Assembly: GCA_025454915.1 (NCBI GenBank)
Contig: JALONN010000009.1
Location: 186,001-250,000 of the forward strand
Source of the DNA: Raineya sp.
GTDB taxonomy: Bacteria; Bacteroidota; Bacteroidia; Cytophagales; Thermonemataceae
Direction: 5' to 3'
Length of the DNA stretch: 64,000 nucleotides
The notes beneath the pieces were generated by a model. That model searched no databases and was not told the DNA's origin. It worked only from the letters and a program-made list of their open reading frames with translations. Each line of letters begins with the position of its first letter. Positions within the stretch are counted from its first letter, which is position 1. Positions 55,868 to 64,000 of this stretch are shown piece after piece. Position numbers and translations under genes: made by a program.

Positions 55868-56332
55868 CTATCTAATTGCCACAAAAATATCTACTTCTGC
55901 ATCAGCAGGATTTTGAGTTTTTTCACCATATATCTCAAAATCAGCAGTATAGGCTCTTTCTATGTTATCAGTCCAGATGCGAGTCCAAGCATCAAAAACA
56001 ATGCCTTCCTGCATATTTCCTTTGGCTGTATATTGCTTATAATGAGTTGATTCTATGGTTTTTCCTACCATTCCGTCTGGAATATTTGTAAGATTAGCCA
56101 CTTTACACCCTAAAATAGTTGTATAAGGCTTTGTGTAATCTTTTTCGTAGTCTGTATAGATGCAATAGATTGCATAATCTGTTTTATTAGGAATTTTTTC
56201 TAAGATTCCCTCATTCATAAATTTAGCCCAAAGTGCTGGAATATCCTGTCCAGCCTGACTGTTTTCGTTGGTGGTTCTTACAGCAATTCCGATGATGTGG
56301 AATGTTTCGATGGTGGTGGTTGTGTGTGTCAT
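55868..56332 (-). CDS. GyrI-like / AraC effector-binding domain protein
   Basis: IIGIAVRTTNENSQAGQDIPALWAKF...TDYAIYCIYTDYEKDY. Confidence 0.85.
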   Translation of the reverse strand: MTHTTTTIETFHIIGIAVRTTNENSQAGQDIPALWAKFMNEGILEKIPNKTDYAIYCIYTDYEKDYTKPYTTILGCKVANLTNIPDGMVGKTIESTHYKQYTAKGNMQEGIVFDAWTRIWTDNIERAYTADFEIYGEKTQNPADAEVDIFVAIR

Positions 56333-56380
56333 TTGATTAGTTTTTTTACAAATCTAAAACACACTTGCGACAGCCTTATG

Positions 56381-57088
56381 TCAGGGGTTTGATTTTTGTT
56401 TACACATTTCAAAATATTCTGGAAGTGTCATGTTGTGTGGCTCAAATTTGTCTGTAAGCACCTCCAATTTCTGAATTCTGTCTAATCTAAAAGCCCTAAA
56501 ATCTTTCCTCAAACGGCAAAAAGCTATCAGTAGCCAGTTTTCTTGGGTATTGTACATGGCAAAAGGCTCAATATTTCTTTGAGTAGTTTCGTTACTTTCA
56601 GATGTATAAGTAAGTTTTAGGATATTAAAATTGGTGATAGCTCCTTGTAAAACAGACAGATAACCACTTGTTTTGTCGTTGTTGATATTCTGCCTGAACA
56701 AAATACGGTCGGAGAGTAAATCTGCTTTTTCTTTGGTACTGTTTCGGAGTACCGATTTTATTTTGGTAATCGCCTCCGAATATTCTTTGGCAAACGATAT
56801 ATCTTTGTTTTTAAGAATGAGTTGCTCAGCAGTAATGAGGGCATAAGCTTCACTTTCTGTAAACATCACAGGCGGAACTCTGTAATCTTCCATGAGTTTG
56901 TAGCCTTTGCCTTCCTCTACGAGTATTGGAACGCCAGCATCTTCCAATGCCCTTATATCTCGGTAAATGGTTCTGATATTGACCCCAAACTTATCTGCAA
57001 GCATTTTGGCAGTTACAAGTCTTTTGGCTTGTAATTGAGTAAGTATTGCCGTAAGCCGAGATAAACGTTTGGTGGTGTTTTCTTGCAT
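56381..57088 (-). CDS. HTH-WYL (YafY-type) transcriptional regulator
   Basis: RLVTAKMLADKFGVNIRTIYRDIRALEDAGVPI; WLLIAFCRLRKDFRAFRLDRI. Confidence 0.92.
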   Translation of the reverse strand: MQENTTKRLSRLTAILTQLQAKRLVTAKMLADKFGVNIRTIYRDIRALEDAGVPILVEEGKGYKLMEDYRVPPVMFTESEAYALITAEQLILKNKDISFAKEYSEAITKIKSVLRNSTKEKADLLSDRILFRQNINNDKTSGYLSVLQGAITNFNILKLTYTSESNETTQRNIEPFAMYNTQENWLLIAFCRLRKDFRAFRLDRIQKLEVLTDKFEPHNMTLPEYFEMCKQKSNP

Positions 57089-57182
57089 TTTTATTTTTTA
57101 TTTCTCTTGATTTCTGAAAGATACAATCCTCTCATTGAAATATAAATTATGTAAGGTTGGCTAAATTTTAATTCTGATAGAC

Positions 57183-57905
57183 TTACCATGAAGAACGAGG
57201 TTTCGGTAAAGTTGCTGATTTTTGATACTCAAAACTGGGTTTTGATTGTTCCATTGCCCAAATTTTAAATTCATATGAACTATATTGTATTTTTTGAGAA
57301 GATTTGATATTTACATCTTCTATAAAAAATTCATTCCCATATACTTTTGTAATAGGATTGTTAAAAATCAGAAAAGCAGGAATATCTAATGGTAGTATGA
57401 AGGTTTTATATTCTTGATTTTTGATATTAATCTCTCGAATTTCTGTTAATAGTCTACCCAATGCATTTTTTCCTTTTAATTGTTTGTCATTAATTGGCTT
57501 TGCTCCCCAAGTACTATCTTTTAAAGAATATTCAACAATAGGTTTAATACCTGTATCTAGAAGAATTTCAGAAAATTTATTGTAGTTTTGCAAAAGTTTA
57601 ACTTGTAAACACCACTTCATAACCATAAATTTTATAGCATCCCAGTCCTGTCGCACGTATTGAGAGTATTCCCTACTTAATAATTTAGCTTTCATTGGAT
57701 TATCTAATGATATAAGTTTTTCTTGTATTTTAGGAAATAAAGGAAATTTCAGAGTGTGGTATAATATCTCAACATTTGAAAAAATAATTTCATTTACAAA
57801 TAAAGAGAAATTAGGAGCCATATTGGACAATCCACCATATTTTCCTGAAGTCTTACTAAAAGTAATTACTTCCTCTATATTATAAGTTCTTTCAGTTATT
57901 GCCAT
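57183..57905 (-). CDS. NADAR-family protein
   Basis: GGLSNMAPNFSLFVNEIIFSNVEILYHTLKFP...AKLLSREYSQYVRQDWDAIKFMVMKWCLQVKLLQN...LLDTGIKPIVEYSLKDSTWGAKP...GKNALGRLLTEIR. Confidence 0.8.
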   Translation of the reverse strand: MAITERTYNIEEVITFSKTSGKYGGLSNMAPNFSLFVNEIIFSNVEILYHTLKFPLFPKIQEKLISLDNPMKAKLLSREYSQYVRQDWDAIKFMVMKWCLQVKLLQNYNKFSEILLDTGIKPIVEYSLKDSTWGAKPINDKQLKGKNALGRLLTEIREINIKNQEYKTFILPLDIPAFLIFNNPITKVYGNEFFIEDVNIKSSQKIQYSSYEFKIWAMEQSKPSFEYQKSATLPKPRSSW

Positions 57906-57916
57906 ACATTAAAAAT

Positions 57917-58966
57917 TTAAAATCCTCTGTTCGTTATAGGAAATAATGGTATCCATGTGTGTCCTGTAACATCCCACCAAAACACTAATGGCGAATTATT
58001 TGGTATATTACGCCAAGTAAAAAAATGTGTACCAAGTCCAAAAGTTTTATATGAGGGATTTATTAGCCCTAATGGTCTAATATTAGAGCTAACTTTTCCT
58101 TTTATCATCTTAATGATTTCTAATCCTTTTTGAAGAATAATATTTTCATATTTAATACGATTTTCAGAGTTTGAAAAAAAAATTTCTTTCACTGGTTTAG
58201 TAGGTAATCGAAAAGCATAATCTTCATATTTATCTGCTTGTAAGCTTTTTAAATACACTTGGATATCAATATCTTGTGTATTTATTGGAATAGCTATATT
58301 TAAGGATTGATTATTAAATTTTAAGTGATTTTCTATTTTATACTCATATAACCACTTAATTTTATTATCTATTACATCTTCAAAAGTTTTTTTTAATTTA
58401 TATTTTAAAAATTCATACCCCCATGTGTGAATACAAAATAAACCAATAACAAGTTTATATTCATCATTTAAAATATATTCAATATTTTTCTTGTGATATT
58501 TATCTTTAGTATTTAACCATTGAGTAATTTCTTTGCCTATCGTATTACCTGTAGCTAAAACATCATCAAAGTAAACAAAATGTTTCTTAGGAAAAGTTTG
58601 ATATTTAAGATATGATTCTTGATAGTCCTCATTTAAAATATCTTCTAATAATTTTAATATAGCAGATTGACTTTTATATTCATATTGTAGATTAAGAAAC
58701 TCTGTTTCTGATAAAAATTGTTGTATATTTTTGTATTTTGTTATCAGTATCATCAACTGTTTTTTTATAATTGATTTTGCTTTATCCTTAGATATATATA
58801 TTTGTGGTAAAATATATCCCAGTTCATCCAAAACAAACTCAGCATTTTCATCAAACTGATATGCCCAACTTATTATATCATCTGAAGTAATGAATATATT
58901 ATCATCATTTCGATAGTCTTTTATAATTTCTTGTATTTTCTCCGCTTTTTTTATTATTTTACTCAT
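57917..58966 (-). CDS. phosphoribosyltransferase-like conflict-system protein
   Basis: FVYFDDVLATGNTIGKEITQWL PRPP-binding-like motif; long helical N-terminus. Confidence 0.6.
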   Translation of the reverse strand: MSKIIKKAEKIQEIIKDYRNDDNIFITSDDIISWAYQFDENAEFVLDELGYILPQIYISKDKAKSIIKKQLMILITKYKNIQQFLSETEFLNLQYEYKSQSAILKLLEDILNEDYQESYLKYQTFPKKHFVYFDDVLATGNTIGKEITQWLNTKDKYHKKNIEYILNDEYKLVIGLFCIHTWGYEFLKYKLKKTFEDVIDNKIKWLYEYKIENHLKFNNQSLNIAIPINTQDIDIQVYLKSLQADKYEDYAFRLPTKPVKEIFFSNSENRIKYENIILQKGLEIIKMIKGKVSSNIRPLGLINPSYKTFGLGTHFFTWRNIPNNSPLVFWWDVTGHTWIPLFPITNRGF

Positions 58967-58993
58967 TATATACAATCATTTTTTATCCATATT

Positions 58994-59548
58994 TTAGTTT
59001 TGAGTAGGGTCTTGGGGCATATTTGCCCAATAGGCGTATTCTTCGTTCATTTTGCGTACTCTTTTCTGCCAAAGTGCATTCGAGAGGTTTTCTTTCATCA
59101 CTTCGGCATGGCTGATAGCCTGTACAATCCAAGATTTATCTTCAAGTTCTTCATCGAGTTGCCCAGCAGCCCAGCCTGCATAGCCTGCAAAAAAACGAAT
59201 GCTATCATTAGCAGGAGGTGAGGTATTGAGTATATGTTTAATTTCCTCAAAATCGCCACCCCAATAAAGTGTATCTGTAATGGGTATAGCTCCGCTTATT
59301 TCAGGGAAACAATGAATATAAAACAGAGAATTTTCACCTACAGGTCCGCCATAATAAATAGGCGAATCGTAGAGAATTATTCCACTTACGGCTTCTTGCA
59401 AATGAAAATCTAAAACTTTATTCAACACAAAACCAACAGTTCCTTCTTCGTTATGTTCTACAAGTAATATAACGGTTTGTTTAAAATTATCATCCTGTAA
59501 AAAAGGGCTTGCAATCAGTAGTTTACCTTTGTTTAGTGATGTTGACAT
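58994..59548 (-). CDS. YqgE/AlgH family protein
   Basis: GKLLIASPFLQDDNFKQTVILLVEHNEEGTVGFVLNK, GGPVGENSLFYIH, FAGYAGWAAGQLDEEL. Confidence 0.93.
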   Translation of the reverse strand: MSTSLNKGKLLIASPFLQDDNFKQTVILLVEHNEEGTVGFVLNKVLDFHLQEAVSGIILYDSPIYYGGPVGENSLFYIHCFPEISGAIPITDTLYWGGDFEEIKHILNTSPPANDSIRFFAGYAGWAAGQLDEELEDKSWIVQAISHAEVMKENLSNALWQKRVRKMNEEYAYWANMPQDPTQN

Positions 59549-59869
59549 AATCTTTAAAGTGTTCCAAACTTTTCAATTTATACATTTTTTGATATATAGG
59601 TAACTTAAAATTCAATATTTAGTTATTAAACTTTATAATCAGTATTCAAGAATAATACCAAATTAACTACTTGAACCCTTTTGGGATTGCGTTATTACAA
59701 TTAGATTTCTCACTATGCTCGAAATGAAATAAACGCTACGCTTACATACATACGTCATTACGAGTAATCTGATTGCTTCACTACGTTCGCAATGACAGAT
59801 AATAAACAAAAAAGCATGGTAGTTAGCCATGCTTTTTGTATCTGTTGTCAGACAATAATCTGTTATCTT

Positions 59870-61977
<2,108 letters not shown>

Positions 61978-62045
61978 AGTTTTGTGTTTGTTTGATTATC
62001 GAAGATAAAAAACAGATTGATCAAAAAAAACTTTTGACAAAAAAT

Positions 62046-62076
62046 AAAGCCTGATAAGTGAACTTATCAGGCTTTT
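62046..62076. terminator. hairpin terminator
   Basis: AAAGCCTGATAAGTGAACTTATCAGGCTTT followed by T. Confidence 0.8.
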
Positions 62077-62151
62077 TGGTACTCCGTAGGGGAATCGAAC
62101 CCCTGTTACCAGAATGAAAATCTGGTGTCCTAACCCCTAGACGAACGGAGC
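62077..62151 (-). tRNA. tRNA-Glu (TTC)
   Basis: Reverse complement GCTCCGTTCGTCTAGGGGTTAGGACACCAGATTTTCATTCTGGTAACAGGGGTTCGATTCCCCTACGGAGTACCA; encoded CCA. Confidence 0.95.
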
Positions 62152-62295
62152 ATTCCGTATTTTGTGGTGCAAAGGTATAATACTTTTTTATAACTTCCAA
62201 AAAAAAATTAAAAAAATTTATTATTTTTTTTTCGCATAATTTTTGTGTAGGTTTAGTCACATTACTAAAACTTATATTCTGATTATTGTATTATC

Positions 62296-62853
62296 ATGGA
62301 AGAACTACAAAATTATTGGGAAGAGTATAATTTTAACCGTTTCAATACTATCGACTTAAACTCATTTGAAACGCTGACTCTTCTATTTCCTATATTAGCT
62401 GTTGTAGCTGCTGACCACAATATTGATGGAGCAGAGAAAGAGTTTTACTTAGAACAAATTCAAAAAAAAGTACACAAAAATGGTAACCTGAATGCAACAC
62501 TACTCAAAGAAGAAGTTCGCTACATCACCCAAAATCTTGAAGAACTCTCACCATTGATGTTAGGAGCTTTAAAGATTCTAGTTGAAAAGGAAAATCTAGC
62601 CCATGAACTCATGGATATGATGCTTGTAGCAGCGAAAATAAGTTATGAGCCTTGGCAAGCAAAAACTTTATATGGAGAGGCTGACACTCGTTTGAAATTA
62701 TCAAAAAAAATAGTAGATTTGGTTGTTGAGGATGCTGTAAATCAGAAAGAACGTATATCAGAAGAAGAATTGGATGTTATTAAAGATATTTTGCAAAAAA
62801 CAGGTTCTCTTACAGAACGTAACCAGACTATCTTAGACAATTTATTAAATTAA
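62296..62853 (+). CDS. TerB-like domain protein
   Basis: LTLLFPILAVVAADHNIDGAEKEFYLEQI; all-helical. Confidence 0.55.
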   Translation: MEELQNYWEEYNFNRFNTIDLNSFETLTLLFPILAVVAADHNIDGAEKEFYLEQIQKKVHKNGNLNATLLKEEVRYITQNLEELSPLMLGALKILVEKENLAHELMDMMLVAAKISYEPWQAKTLYGEADTRLKLSKKIVDLVVEDAVNQKERISEEELDVIKDILQKTGSLTERNQTILDNLLN

Positions 62854-62876
62854 ATCATACCAAAAATATAAACATT

Positions 62877-64000
62877 ATGAAAAAAATACGTACTTATTGG
62901 CATTTTGCAATACTATTTGCCATTTTATCTTTCAATTTACAGGCTCAGTCTCTGTATGAACTCACCTTTGAAGTAGACAAAGTAAACTATAAATGTTTTT
63001 TGGTGTACTTTAACGAACAAGATGCCTATATGCGTATTGGATACACCGTAGATGGCAAGTATAATGTTGTAAACGTTCAGTATACCTCTGCTACAGGTCA
63101 GGAAGATGGTTACAATTATTTTGTTATGGCAGGTTCAAATCCTACCTTTATTACCAATAAGGGAGAGCAATCTTATAATCCAGACCATTTTTTGTGGGTC
63201 TGGAATGATAAGGAAAATGCAAGTTTGCCTTATGTAACAGAAGACCCCAATTTCGACGAAAATAAACTTCATGTTTGTAAAACATATACAGAAATTACAG
63301 CTAAAAATCTAACTGACAGCTATTTAAAACAGTTCTTCCGCACAGATGAGGCTCAATATAAATCTCTTCAAAAAATGAGAGATGCAGCACTAGGAGTCAA
63401 TACCAATTCAAACACAAATAATAATAACAACAACAATAATAATAATAATAACTCGAATAACAACAATAATAACTCTACTGCTACTACGGCAGGTGCTAAA
63501 CTACACTTGGTATTGTGTATCAATACAGAAATTAGTGATATTGGGCAAAGTTGTAGTGTTGACCAAAGAGCTATGGAAGTAGAATTCAGAGAAATTGCAA
63601 AAGCAATTGGTATTCCTTTTGAGAAATATGTAGTAAATGGTGAAAAATTCACGAAAGAAAATGCTGAACAGACACTTACCAGCATGAAGGTAGGCAAAAA
63701 TGATGTGGTTGTATTTTATTATAGTGGGCATGGTTTCCGTTGGTCTGACCAAACAGATAAATATCCTCAGTTAGATATGCGAGCATCAGAATATACCCCG
63801 CTAAGTGAAAAAACAGCTCTTTCCCTTTCATCTGTATTTACCAAAATCACATCTAAAGGTGGCAGATTAAATATTGTATTAAGTGACTGTTGTAACTCAG
63901 ATGTAGGTAGAAATCAGGTTACAAGCCAAACTTTTATGGCTGGTCGTTCATTTCAGGGTGCAGAAATTGAAAAGCTGAAAAAACTTTTTGTAAACAGTTC
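62877..64000 (+). CDS. secreted caspase-like (peptidase C14/metacaspase) protein, truncated at the window edge
   Basis: Signal peptide, Asn-rich linker, DVVVFYYSGHGFRW (His) and LNIVLSDCCNS (Cys); no stop in window, so missing from the ORF track. Confidence 0.9.
   Translation, partial: MKKIRTYWHFAILFAILSFNLQAQSLYELTFEVDKVNYKCFLVYFNEQDAYMRIGYTVDGKYNVVNVQYTSATGQEDGYNYFVMAGSNPTFITNKGEQSYNPDHFLWVWNDKENASLPYVTEDPNFDENKLHVCKTYTEITAKNLTDSYLKQFFRTDEAQYKSLQKMRDAALGVNTNSNTNNNNNNNNNNNNSNNNNNNSTATTAGAKLHLVLCINTEISDIGQSCSVDQRAMEVEFREIAKAIGIPFEKYVVNGEKFTKENAEQTLTSMKVGKNDVVVFYYSGHGFRWSDQTDKYPQLDMRASEYTPLSEKTALSLSSVFTKITSKGGRLNIVLSDCCNSDVGRNQVTSQTFMAGRSFQGAEIEKLKKLFVNS

Noticed and set aside
63368-63752. 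Minus-strand Leu-rich ORFs opposite the caspase gene
   Set aside because: LLLLL tracts are the antisense of the AAT/AAC Asn linker

Overview
AT-rich Bacteroidota (Cytophagales-like) chromosome segment. About 0-22.5 kb and 55-64 kb are ordinary backbone: purN, kdsA, aroE, eno, an OmpA/TSP3 protein, an ECF sigma operon, an M1 peptidase, tRNA-Asp and tRNA-Glu. Between them, the 3' end of tRNA-Asp(GTC) carries two integrative elements in tandem. They are delimited by three copies of the tRNA 3' end (22603, 40161, about 54935). Element 1 (about 22.6-40.16 kb) has a tyrosine integrase with CGTCAGT arm-type repeats, an S24 repressor with operator palindromes, a split primase/VapE helicase next to an iteron array, a lysozyme, a peptidoglycan-binding membrane protein, a transglutaminase-like membrane protein, beta-rich small proteins and many tiny ATGA-coupled membrane proteins. 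It has no recognisable terminase, portal or tail genes, so I propose it is a non-tailed, possibly membrane-containing provirus. Element 2 (about 40.16-54.95 kb) has its own tyrosine integrase and a lambda-O-like replication gene with iterons inside the coding sequence. It also has a degenerate tyrosine-recombinase/AAA+/TM chimera, a SLOG protein, a YdjM-like membrane protein, small secreted proteins, three 118-bp repeats and several duplicated hairpins. Downstream, a two-gene NADAR + phosphoribosyltransferase-like module (57.2-59.0 kb) looks like an uncharacterised conflict/defence pair. A caspase-like protease runs off the right edge. All family calls come from reading motifs; no database search was run.
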